Below, one piece after another: positions 1 to 6,421 of a stretch of DNA of 7,132 nt (positions are counted from its first letter, which is position 1; every line of letters begins with the position of its first letter). Origin of the DNA: Lentisphaeria bacterium (GTDB lineage Bacteria > Verrucomicrobiota > Lentisphaeria > Victivallales > UBA1829); the NCBI GenBank assembly GCA_017504325.1, contig JAFVRL010000024.1:1-7132 (forward strand). The letters run 5' to 3'. The notes under the pieces are model-generated. The model did not search any database. It was not told where the DNA came from and worked only from the letters and a program-made list of their open reading frames with translations. A program made the position numbers and the translations under genes.

Positions 1-765
1 CCTCTGGACAGAAAATATGATGAGACACTTGCGGAAAGTGATGTGATCGTTTTTGAAGTCTTTGAGGAGGATAACAGCAAAAATCAGAAAGCCATACTGG
101 AATTCATACAGAAAAAAGCCTTTTATCCCCCGGGAAAAAATTTAAAAGAGGTCATGGGGGAAAAGGAGTTTTTTCTGCTGGATTCTTTTTATAAATCCAG
201 AGGCATCATGCATTTTGCGCAAACAGGTCTCACCCGCCGTCCCTGGCTTCTTATGCTGGAGCTTACCATGATCACGGCGCAGGAAATGGGGTTGAAGGGA
301 GAGTACGGCTTTGAAGAAGTATTCAAAAAATTACGGAACGGCCGTCCGGCAAGAGGTCTGGAAAGTGCCGGTTCCCAGCTTTCCCTGCTGGAAGGAACGG
401 ATGAAAAAATATTATGCCGCATGCTTACAGATGGAGTAAAAGATTCTTCCATACAGAAAGAGGAGTTGAAAAATATTTTACACTCTTTCCATACCGGCGA
501 TATGACGGCACTGTCGGAGCAGACAGAAAAAACTGCAAAAAAATATCCGGTTTTTTATAAAAGACTATTGTTGACCCGCAATTATAATATGACAGAAAAA
601 CTGATAGAATATTCCAACGAAAAGAAAACGTTTTTTATTCTCATAGGAGCGGCTCATTTTGCCGGAAATGGAAATATTCTTCAATTACTCAAAGCAAAAG
701 GTTTTGTAATAAAGCAACTTGCGAAAACAGGAAAAAAGGGTGGGATCACAGGAGAAGAGGAATAA
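1..765 (+). CDS. TraB/GumN family protein, 5' end cut by the window
   Basis: The frame is open from base 1 (it begins PLDRKYDETLAESD) to the TAA at 763-765, giving 254 visible residues. A GTG at 43 could be read as a start, but the family-typical sequence before it (LDRKYDETLAESDVIVFEV, matching the 'al..ad.lv.E' segment of TraB/GumN proteins) shows that the true start lies left of the window. Other family marks are LESAGSQLSLLEG in the middle, the LLTRNYNM segment, and the C-terminal FILIGAAHFAGNGNILQLLKAKGF block with the conserved GAxH. TraB/GumN proteins belong to a fold shared with ChaN and EreA and are mostly of unknown or putative hydrolase function; I do not assign a reaction. A signal peptide, if present, would be in the missing part. 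The stop codon overlaps the next ATG (TAATG), so the two genes are probably translationally coupled. Family assignment is fairly sure; function is unknown. Confidence 0.8.
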   Translation, partial: PLDRKYDETLAESDVIVFEVFEEDNSKNQKAILEFIQKKAFYPPGKNLKEVMGEKEFFLLDSFYKSRGIMHFAQTGLTRRPWLLMLELTMITAQEMGLKGEYGFEEVFKKLRNGRPARGLESAGSQLSLLEGTDEKILCRMLTDGVKDSSIQKEELKNILHSFHTGDMTALSEQTEKTAKKYPVFYKRLLLTRNYNMTEKLIEYSNEKKTFFILIGAAHFAGNGNILQLLKAKGFVIKQLAKTGKKGGITGEEE

Positions 766-1751
766 TGGAAACTTCTTTTCTTCTCTCCATCTGCATTCCT
801 ACATTTGAACGGGCATGTCTGCTTGAAAAAACATTGGAAAGTATTGTAAGGGAACCGGTTTTTCAGGAAACGAATAAGGTGGAGATCGTTGTCTCCGACA
901 ATGTTTCAAAAGATGATACCGCAGAAGTATGCCGGAGATTTATACAAGCTTTTCCCGGCAAAATAAAATATATCTGCCTTCCTTTTCATCAGGATGGTCA
1001 TATCAATTTCCGGAATGCATTGGAATCTTCCAGAGGGCTTTTCCGGAAACTGCACAATGACAACTACCCTTTTGAAAAAGGGGCATTGACTTTTCTTGTC
1101 GGATTCATTGAAAAATACCGGGAAAAGGAGTTGATTTTATGCCCCAATCATCCGCCGGCGGGATGGAAAAAGGAAGAAGAGCTTACGGAAGAGGTGAATG
1201 ATCTTTCCTCTCTTCTTTCCCTGATGTCCTACACGATCACCTGGATCGGAGCGTCCTGTATCCGGAAGGATGCTTATGAAAAATTGCCTGATCCTTTCCG
1301 GTATTCCCATTTGTATTTTCCTCATATTGATTATGTTCTGCGAACGGTGTATAATGGAGGGAAAGGTATTGTAACAGGCAGGAAACTTTTTATTCCAGCA
1401 CCCCTCATTCCCAATAAATATACCCATAATCATGCGGAGGTTTTTGCGCAGAATTACCTGGGGATATTGAAGGAATATGTGGAAAATTCCTCTCTTTCCC
1501 GTGAAGTATTTGAACGGGAAAAGCGTCTTGTATTGTTTGATCATGTGATCCCGTATTATTTTGACTTTTTCCGGCAATATAACGCTACTCTCCAGAAAAA
1601 TTACTGGTATTACACAAAAGAATACAGGAAGAATGTGTATTATTATTTTTCCTTCCTGTATATTGCATTTTATTTTATTGCCATACGCATTTTCAAACTG
1701 AACAAACTGAAAAATTTTCTTTTATATTTTCTGTCGAAAAAAACAGATTGA
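765..1751 (+). CDS. Glycosyltransferase family 2 (GT-A fold)
   Basis: This is a 328-aa protein starting at ATG 765, with AGGAG at 750-754 ten bases upstream. The N-terminus LLSICIPTFERACLLEKTLESIV (residues 6-28) is the classic GT2 nucleotide-sugar-binding start, followed by VEIVVSDNVSKDDT (39-52). The segment RKLHNDN (94-100) stands where GT2 enzymes carry the metal-binding DxD-like motif, here in the form HNDN with D99. TWIGASCIRKDAYEKL (159-174) and FPHIDYVLR (185-193) resemble the acceptor-side region of O-antigen and capsule transferases. The last 45 residues are rich in aromatic and hydrophobic residues (YYYFSFLYIAFYFIAIRIF) and end in a basic tail, which suggests membrane attachment on the cytoplasmic face. 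It probably moves a sugar from an activated donor during surface polysaccharide or glycoprotein synthesis; donor and acceptor cannot be read from sequence. It is probably co-transcribed with the TraB/GumN gene. No link to the CRISPR locus is visible. Confidence 0.85.
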   Translation: METSFLLSICIPTFERACLLEKTLESIVREPVFQETNKVEIVVSDNVSKDDTAEVCRRFIQAFPGKIKYICLPFHQDGHINFRNALESSRGLFRKLHNDNYPFEKGALTFLVGFIEKYREKELILCPNHPPAGWKKEEELTEEVNDLSSLLSLMSYTITWIGASCIRKDAYEKLPDPFRYSHLYFPHIDYVLRTVYNGGKGIVTGRKLFIPAPLIPNKYTHNHAEVFAQNYLGILKEYVENSSLSREVFEREKRLVLFDHVIPYYFDFFRQYNATLQKNYWYYTKEYRKNVYYYFSFLYIAFYFIAIRIFKLNKLKNFLLYFLSKKTD

Positions 1752-1793
1752 CTTAAAATATTCAGACTCTATTTTTTCCATTCTGCATAAATG

Positions 1794-1817
1794 AAAAGGG
1801 CGGCTGATGCAGCCGCC
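1794..1817 (-). terminator. Intrinsic terminator of the tracrRNA
   Basis: On the - strand, GGCGGCTG-CAT-CAGCCGCC forms a perfect 8-bp GC-rich stem (1817-1799) with a 3-base loop, followed by C and TTTT (1797-1794). There is no T-run on the + strand side, so it serves only the leftward transcript. In II-C tracrRNAs the terminator hairpin is usually also the last structural stem held by Cas9. Confidence 0.85.
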
Positions 1818-1873
1818 TGAAGGGACTTTCCGCAGAAAGTTGCCCTCATGTCCTTTATCAGGACTTGTAGAGT
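1794..1873 (-). ncRNA. tracrRNA of the type II-C system
   Basis: Read on the - strand, ACTCTACAAGTCCTGAT (1873 down to 1857) is complementary to the first 17 bases of the CRISPR repeat (GTTGGGGCTTGTAGAGT) without interruption, counting four G-U wobbles. Upstream of it, the bases at 1882-1887 also match the repeat's TATATT end, so the whole anti-repeat is a degenerate repeat copy of about 31 bases (1857-1887). Downstream come a hairpin at 1822-1845 (ACTTTC/GAAAGT stem, TGCG loop, extended by GGG/CCC) and a GC-rich terminator at 1794-1817. A promoter TTGAAA-N16-TATATT predicts a start at about 1873, an A, giving an RNA of about 80 nt. The tracrRNA is the partner that docks crRNA into Cas9. Its strand also fixes the crRNA as the - strand of the array. 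The anti-repeat is clear; the exact 5' end is inferred. Confidence 0.85.
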
Positions 1874-1879
1874 AATGAT

Positions 1880-1907
1880 AATATATTTCTTTTTTTTTAT
1901 TTTTCAA
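1880..1907 (-). promoter_or_regulatory. Predicted tracrRNA promoter
   Basis: The - strand has TTGAAA (1907-1902), 16 bases, then TATATT (1885-1880). The predicted start about 7 bases further is at 1873, exactly the first base of the uninterrupted anti-repeat. The region is very AT-rich, which raises the chance of a random match, but position, geometry and mirror symmetry with the cas9 promoter support it. Confidence 0.6.
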
Positions 1908-1908
1908 A

Positions 1909-1936
1909 TTGAATTTTAATTTTTTTGAAATATATT
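1909..1936 (+). promoter_or_regulatory. Predicted cas9-cas1-cas2 promoter
   Basis: The + strand has TTGAAT (1909-1914), 16 bases, then TATATT (1931-1936), predicting a start near 1943 and a leader of about 38 bases before the cas9 ATG. A second reading, TTGAAA (1925-1930) with TATTGT (1949-1954) at 18 bases, is possible but less consensus-like. The chosen boxes are the mirror image of the tracrRNA promoter boxes around base 1908. Confidence 0.5.
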
Positions 1937-1967
1937 CTCTGTAAAAACTATTGTAAATACTTTATAC

Positions 1968-1973
1968 AGGAGA
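1968..1973 (+). promoter_or_regulatory. Ribosome binding site of cas9
   Basis: AGGAGA lies 7 bases before the ATG at 1981, a strong Shine-Dalgarno match at ideal spacing. It confirms this start, which also places the RuvC-I aspartate at residue 9 as usual for Cas9. Confidence 0.8.
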
Positions 1974-1980
1974 AAATATT

Positions 1981-4900
1981 ATGGCTCTTATCACTCTTGG
2001 TCTGGATCTGGGAATTATTTCTATCGGCTGGGCAGTCATTAAAGAAGAAGACTCAAAAATAGATTTACTCAATTGGGGAAGCCGTATATTCGAACCGGGA
2101 ATGGAAGATGATATTGCCTCCGGAAAAGGCGTTTCCCGTTGTAAAACAAGACGTGAGAAAAGTGCCTTACGCACTCAATATAAGAGAAGACGGCAGAGAA
2201 AAGAGGAATTGTATTCGCTGCTTGTAGAAACCGGCCTTTTATCTGATATTCCCGATGAAAATTTTATACAGAAAACAGATCAGAAACTTTTACAGTGTTT
2301 CCCGGTGAAAGAGCGCAAACGCCTGGCACACCTGATACCGTATCTTTACAGAAAAAAGGCTCTGGATACCCCTCTTACAAAAGAAGAACTTGCAAGAACG
2401 CTTATTCATCTTGCCCAGAGACGGGGATATTCAAGCAACCGTAAACAGGAACTGAAAGACGAATCTTCCGGAATCGTACTGGATGGGATCAAAAAATTGA
2501 AAGACGCTATTAGGGAATCCAATTGCCGTACACTCGGAGAATATTTCTGCACAGTCGATCCTGAAGAAAACCGGATCCGGAACACTCATACAGAACGGAG
2601 TATGTATCAGGAAGAGTTCCGGAGGATCTGTCAGGCACAGCGGCACATTGTTTCGGAGGAAATGGAAAAAAAACTGTATCAGGCAATCTTTTACCAAAGA
2701 CCTTTAAAATCCTGCAAAAATCTTATCGGCAGATGCCGGATCTACCCGGAATTACCCCGATGTTCCTACACAAAAGATGAAGCTCAACTTTTCCGTATCA
2801 TTAATACTGTCCAGAATTTGCGTATTGAAAAAGAGGGAGTTATCCGGTCACTTTCCGAAGATGAACGTAAAGAAGCAATAGAGTTTCTCAATGGATTTTC
2901 AAGTCTTTTCAAAAAAAATGGAAAAATAGCACTGACTAAATTACAAAAAGCGTTACAATTGGACAAAAAAGAAAAATTCACCTTATCGGATGAGGAAAAA
3001 GAGATTTATGGAAACGAATTGAATAATATTCTTTTCCGCGCCTTCGGCGAAAAGGCATCCAGGATTTCGCAGACAGATAAAGAAAAATTTTTCAATGATC
3101 TCCAATCCATCAGAAAAACAGAAGTTCTGCTGAAAAGACTTGTTGAATATTGGAAACTTTCTCCAGAAACAGCAAAAGATATTGCCGGAACCTCTATGCC
3201 GGATGATTATTGTGCATTCTCACAGAAAGCTCTTAAAGAGTTATTGCCGGAACTTTCAGCAGGGGTGGAACTGTCCACCGTTTTAAAACTCAAATATCCG
3301 GAGAGCAATTCCTGCAACCTTATGGATACATTACCTCTTGTGGATGAATGTGGAATTGAATTGCGTAATCCTGTTGTTCACCGGGTGTTGACAGAATTAC
3401 GCAGAGTCGTCAATGCCGTTATTGCCAGATATGGAAAACCTGACAGAATCCGTATTGAACTTGCCCGCGATCTGAAAGCTACCAACAAAGAGCGGGAAAA
3501 GATGACAAGAACAATAAGGGAAAAAGAAAAAGAACGCATAATTATTGCTGAACGGATCGTCAAAGAGGCAGGAATACCAACTCCTTCCCGGGATGATATA
3601 ACAAAAGTATTACTCGCGGAAGAGTGCAATTTCCAGTGTCCCTATTCCGGCAAACAATTGAATATGCGTACATTATTTGACGGCACTGTGGAAATAGAAC
3701 ATATTATCCCCTATTCAAGATCATTTGATAATTCTTTTGCCAATAAGACGCTTTGCGTAAGGGAGTACAATGGCAAAAAAGGCAACAGAACACCCTTTGA
3801 AGCATTTGGAGGCAGCCGCGAATATAAGGAAATGCTGGCAAGAGTCAAACAGTTTAAAGGAAGTTATGCAGAATATAAATTGGAACTGTTTGAAAAAGAA
3901 GAAGTGGAAGAAGAGGAATTTCTCAACAGAAACCTCAATGATACCCGTTATGCCAGCCGTCTTGCCATGCAGTATCTGGCACTTCTTTACGGCGGAATCG
4001 TGGATAAGGAAGGCAGACAGCGGATCTTTGCCTCCTCCGGTTCCTGTACGGCATTGATGCGGAGAGCATGGGGTGGAAATTACCTTCTTGGTGAAGGGGA
4101 AAAAGTACGCAGTGACCACAGACATCATGCGATTGATGCCCTGACCATAGGTTTGACAACACCGCAATATGTAAAAAAGATCGCTTCACTCACACCGCAG
4201 CGGCGCAGAGAACTTGCGGAAAAAAAAGAATTTCTTAAAAATCCGGTGTATATACAGGCAAAAGAAATGCTGGATAAAGTTGCCGTAACACATCACCAGA
4301 CCAATAAAATGCGGGGTGAATTACACAATGCCACATTCTACAGCAAAGATTACGGCAATACATTGCGTCATGTGAGGATCGCATTGGAAAACCTTACCAC
4401 AAAAGATATTCCGGAAATCGTTGATGAATCTGTACGGAAATGGATCCTGGAAAAAGTCGGAGAAAGTGATCCGGCAAAAATTACGGATAAAATGCTTGCC
4501 ATATTCAAAGATGAAAAAAATCTTCCTGTAATGAAAGACAAGCAGGGAAATACGGTCAATGTAATAAAAAAGGTAAGAGTAAACCGCAATGTAAAAACAA
4601 GAACGATCGGATACATGGATGGAAAACGGGAAGTGCAAAATGGTTCCAATTATGTTCTTGCCATCTTTGCAAAACTGGATACACAGGGCAATGAGACCTC
4701 CTGGGAAGGTAAAATCGTTACTTTACTGGATGCAGTTTTGCGCAAACAGAAAGGATTACCTCCCTTTGAAAAAGAACAGCCCGGGTTGAAATTCAAATTT
4801 TCTTTGCAGAAAGGGGATATTGTTTCCTGGGAAAAAGACGGGAAAGAACTTTTGTGTATCATCCGCGGAATTTCCCTGCCACAATTCCAACTCGTCGCTG

Positions 4901-5037
4901 TAAAAGATGCGAGAATGCAGAAGGAGATCAAGGCTGCAAAAGAATGGTATCAACCGACTGTTTCAGCAGCTTTTACAGGAAATATGAAAAAATACAATAT
5001 GAATGTTTTTGGAGAATTACAGAGAGCAAATGATTGA
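1981..5037 (+). CDS. cas9: CRISPR-associated endonuclease Cas9, type II-C
   Basis: This is a 1018-aa RNA-guided DNA nuclease, in the compact size range of II-C enzymes. RuvC-I is LGLDLGIISIGWAVI with catalytic D9. An arginine-rich bridge helix follows (about 54-77, KTRREKSALRTQYKRRRQRK). The recognition lobe spans roughly 80-455. RuvC-II is RIRIELARDL with E493. The HNH domain (about 535-650) carries EIEHIIPYSRSFDNSF with catalytic H574 and, 23 residues on, N597 in YNGKKGNRTPFEAF, the spacing seen in SaCas9. The residue before H574 is E573 where most characterised Cas9s have Asp. NLNDTRYASRLAMQYL (651-666) is the usual linker to RuvC-III, SDHRHHAIDALTIG with H716 and D719. The rest (about 790-1018) should be the wedge and PAM-interacting region; the PAM cannot be read from it. 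All active-site positions are filled, so both strands should be cut. Its 3' end overlaps cas1 by 8 bases. The call is close to certain. Confidence 0.98.
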   Translation: MALITLGLDLGIISIGWAVIKEEDSKIDLLNWGSRIFEPGMEDDIASGKGVSRCKTRREKSALRTQYKRRRQRKEELYSLLVETGLLSDIPDENFIQKTDQKLLQCFPVKERKRLAHLIPYLYRKKALDTPLTKEELARTLIHLAQRRGYSSNRKQELKDESSGIVLDGIKKLKDAIRESNCRTLGEYFCTVDPEENRIRNTHTERSMYQEEFRRICQAQRHIVSEEMEKKLYQAIFYQRPLKSCKNLIGRCRIYPELPRCSYTKDEAQLFRIINTVQNLRIEKEGVIRSLSEDERKEAIEFLNGFSSLFKKNGKIALTKLQKALQLDKKEKFTLSDEEKEIYGNELNNILFRAFGEKASRISQTDKEKFFNDLQSIRKTEVLLKRLVEYWKLSPETAKDIAGTSMPDDYCAFSQKALKELLPELSAGVELSTVLKLKYPESNSCNLMDTLPLVDECGIELRNPVVHRVLTELRRVVNAVIARYGKPDRIRIELARDLKATNKEREKMTRTIREKEKERIIIAERIVKEAGIPTPSRDDITKVLLAEECNFQCPYSGKQLNMRTLFDGTVEIEHIIPYSRSFDNSFANKTLCVREYNGKKGNRTPFEAFGGSREYKEMLARVKQFKGSYAEYKLELFEKEEVEEEEFLNRNLNDTRYASRLAMQYLALLYGGIVDKEGRQRIFASSGSCTALMRRAWGGNYLLGEGEKVRSDHRHHAIDALTIGLTTPQYVKKIASLTPQRRRELAEKKEFLKNPVYIQAKEMLDKVAVTHHQTNKMRGELHNATFYSKDYGNTLRHVRIALENLTTKDIPEIVDESVRKWILEKVGESDPAKITDKMLAIFKDEKNLPVMKDKQGNTVNVIKKVRVNRNVKTRTIGYMDGKREVQNGSNYVLAIFAKLDTQGNETSWEGKIVTLLDAVLRKQKGLPPFEKEQPGLKFKFSLQKGDIVSWEKDGKELLCIIRGISLPQFQLVAVKDARMQKEIKAAKEWYQPTVSAAFTGNMKKYNMNVFGELQRAND

Positions 5038-5911
5038 GCGTATCATTGAAATAGCAGAAACTGCAGCTTTTCTTTCATTGGAAAACGATCTTTTAAAAAT
5101 CCGTCTTCCGGATGGAAAGAGTACGACTGTACCTGTTTCAGAAATTCAGTGTCTGATCCTTTCCAATCCGGCCCTTTCCGTCAGCGGGGCGTTATTATCT
5201 GCTCTTGCGGAAAAGGGGGCAGCAGTAGTTGTGTGCAGCAGCAACAGATTACCCACGGCTATGCAACTGCCTCTGAACGGCAATTATATCCAGAATGAAA
5301 AATTCAGAGCGCAGACAACAGCTTCTGTTCCACTTTGCAAAAGATTGTGGCAAACTGTAATAAAAGAAAAAATCCGGCAACAGGCAAAACTATTACTGGA
5401 ACTGCATAAAAATGATTTCGGGCTTATGACATTGGCAGAAAAAGTCAATTCCGGAGATACGGAAAATATGGAAGGGCGTGCGGCTGTCATCTACTGGAAA
5501 AATCTTTTTAATACACCTTTCCAGAGGAACCGTTCATTTCCGGATAACAATCTTCTTTTGAATTATGGCTACGCCATTCTCCGTGCAATGACAGCAAGAG
5601 CCTGCTGTGCAGCGGGTCTGCACCCCACCATAGGGATCAACCATCATAACCGGTATGATCCTTATTGTCTTGCAGATGATCTGATGGAACCATTCCGTCC
5701 GGTGATCGATAAGGCTGTATATCGACTGAATCCGGAAAATGCTCCGGTAGGTGAGTTATCTTCCGTATTACGGAAAAAGTTACTGGAAGCATTGCTGGAA
5801 AAACAGGAAACAGACCATGGCAAGTGGCAGGTTGCGGAACTTTTAAAACTTTATGCGTCACAAGTGGCAAAATCCTTTGTTTCAGGAGAAATGAGCTTGA
5901 AATATTACTGA
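5030..5911 (+). CDS. cas1: CRISPR integrase Cas1, type II-C
   Basis: I choose ATG 5030 (293 aa, MIERIIEIAETAAFLSLEND), which fits the family's usual first strand and overlaps the cas9 end by 8 bases. An in-frame ATG at 5003 would add only MFLENYREQ, lacks an SD site and is less likely. Cas1 with Cas2 cuts and joins new spacers into the array. Catalytic residues by family pattern are E148 in NMEGRAAVIYW, H205 in TIGINHHNRYDPY and an acidic residue in LADDLMEPFRP (D216/D217). The N-terminal half is the beta domain (SNPALSVSGALLSALAEKGAAVVVCSS at 45-71 is typical), and the C-terminal half is the helical catalytic domain. Length and sequence fit type II Cas1. It is co-transcribed and probably translationally coupled with cas9. 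Nothing is broken. Confidence 0.96.
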   Translation: MIERIIEIAETAAFLSLENDLLKIRLPDGKSTTVPVSEIQCLILSNPALSVSGALLSALAEKGAAVVVCSSNRLPTAMQLPLNGNYIQNEKFRAQTTASVPLCKRLWQTVIKEKIRQQAKLLLELHKNDFGLMTLAEKVNSGDTENMEGRAAVIYWKNLFNTPFQRNRSFPDNNLLLNYGYAILRAMTARACCAAGLHPTIGINHHNRYDPYCLADDLMEPFRPVIDKAVYRLNPENAPVGELSSVLRKKLLEALLEKQETDHGKWQVAELLKLYASQVAKSFVSGEMSLKYY

Positions 5912-5921
5912 AAGAGCAGTT

Positions 5922-6248
5922 ATGATTTCGGAGATGAAAGCAATGTGGCTTATGGTAATGTTTGATTTACCGACAGTAACCAAAGAGGAAAAAAAAGAAT
6001 ACAGCCGTTTCAGAAAATATCTTCTGGGAGAGGGCTTTATTCAAATGCAATATTCTGTTTATGCAAAATATTGTGCCTCGCGGGATAATGCACAGAAATA
6101 TTTCCGTTATATCCGTGAAATCATTCCACCGGGAGGATATGTCCGTTTATTGATGATTACCGACAAACAATTCGGTGAAATGGTCTCACTTTACGGAAAA
6201 ACAGTGGAAGAAGTGGAGAAAAAACCGGAACAGCTACTGCTTTTTTAG
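5922..6248 (+). CDS. cas2: CRISPR adaptation protein Cas2, type II
   Basis: The 108-aa product from ATG 5922 begins ten bases after cas1. WLMVMFDLPTVTKEEKKEYSRFRKYLL is the typical Cas2 first strand and helix with conserved D15. FIQMQYSVYAKYC follows as the second strand region, and GGYVRLLMITDKQF as a later strand, all of the small ferredoxin-like fold. Cas2 forms the central dimer that bridges two Cas1 dimers during spacer insertion. The start is not settled: ATG 5922 has only a weak AAGAG upstream, while ATG 5943 (residue 8, MWLMVMFDLP) has GGAG at 5930-5933 with a 9-base gap. Either start keeps the whole fold. No csn2 or cas4 follows, so the adaptation module is the minimal II-C set. Confidence 0.95.
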   Translation: MISEMKAMWLMVMFDLPTVTKEEKKEYSRFRKYLLGEGFIQMQYSVYAKYCASRDNAQKYFRYIREIIPPGGYVRLLMITDKQFGEMVSLYGKTVEEVEKKPEQLLLF

Positions 6249-6315
6249 AAATCATTCAACGAACGCCCAAAGAAAAAACAGACCGGATAATGCATCCCAT
6301 CCATATTCCTTCATT

Positions 6316-6348
6316 ACAGCAAAAAAATGTATTTTTCCTGTTTTTTTT
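6316..6348 (+). terminator. Possible intrinsic terminator of the cas operon
   Basis: ACAG (6316-6319) pairs with CTGT (6338-6341) and AAAAA (6321-6325) with TTTTT (6332-6336), separated by one C-C mismatch, and a run of seven further Ts follows (6342-6348). The stem is weak and AT-rich, but it sits 68 bases after the cas2 stop, where a terminator is expected, and has the right T-tract only on the + strand side. Confidence 0.45.
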
Positions 6349-6392
6349 CAGTTTAAAGCACTCTTTTTTTTGAAAAGCTCTATATTGACTTC

Positions 6393-6418
6393 TTTGTTGC
6401 TGAAGATGTTGCAACAAA
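6393..6418. repeat. Inverted repeat beside the first CRISPR repeat
   Basis: TTTGTTGC (6393-6400) and GCAACAAA (6411-6418) are perfect 8-base inverted arms with a 10-base loop, ending three bases before the array. No T-run follows on either strand, so it is not an ordinary terminator. It may be an anchor for Cas1-Cas2, a protein-binding site, or the 5' stem of a transcript started from the first repeat. Confidence 0.5.
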
Positions 6419-6421
6419 TGC

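Noticed and set aside
1137..1577. - strand open frame within the glycosyltransferase gene
   Set aside because: The + strand frame has clear GT2 motifs along the same stretch; the - strand translation resembles no family I know.
1794..1817. The GC-rich hairpin as a terminator for the glycosyltransferase gene on the + strand
   Set aside because: No T-run follows the stem on the + strand; the T-run is only on the - strand side, so it belongs to the tracrRNA.
3721..4189. Long - strand frames and a + strand frame inside cas9
   Set aside because: They are shadows of the cas9 coding frame, with low-complexity or cysteine/phenylalanine-rich translations and no known motifs.
5003..5029. Upstream ATG extending Cas1 by nine residues
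   Set aside because: No Shine-Dalgarno site precedes it, and the extra residues lie before the usual Cas1 N-terminus. ATG 5030 fits better.
6249..6421. Possible second anti-repeat or a rightward array promoter in the gap between cas2 and the array
   Set aside because: Only a short match to the repeat end (CAATATAG on the - strand near 6380-6387) is present, with no extended complementarity. The TATATT at 6381-6386 has no -35 box at a proper distance.
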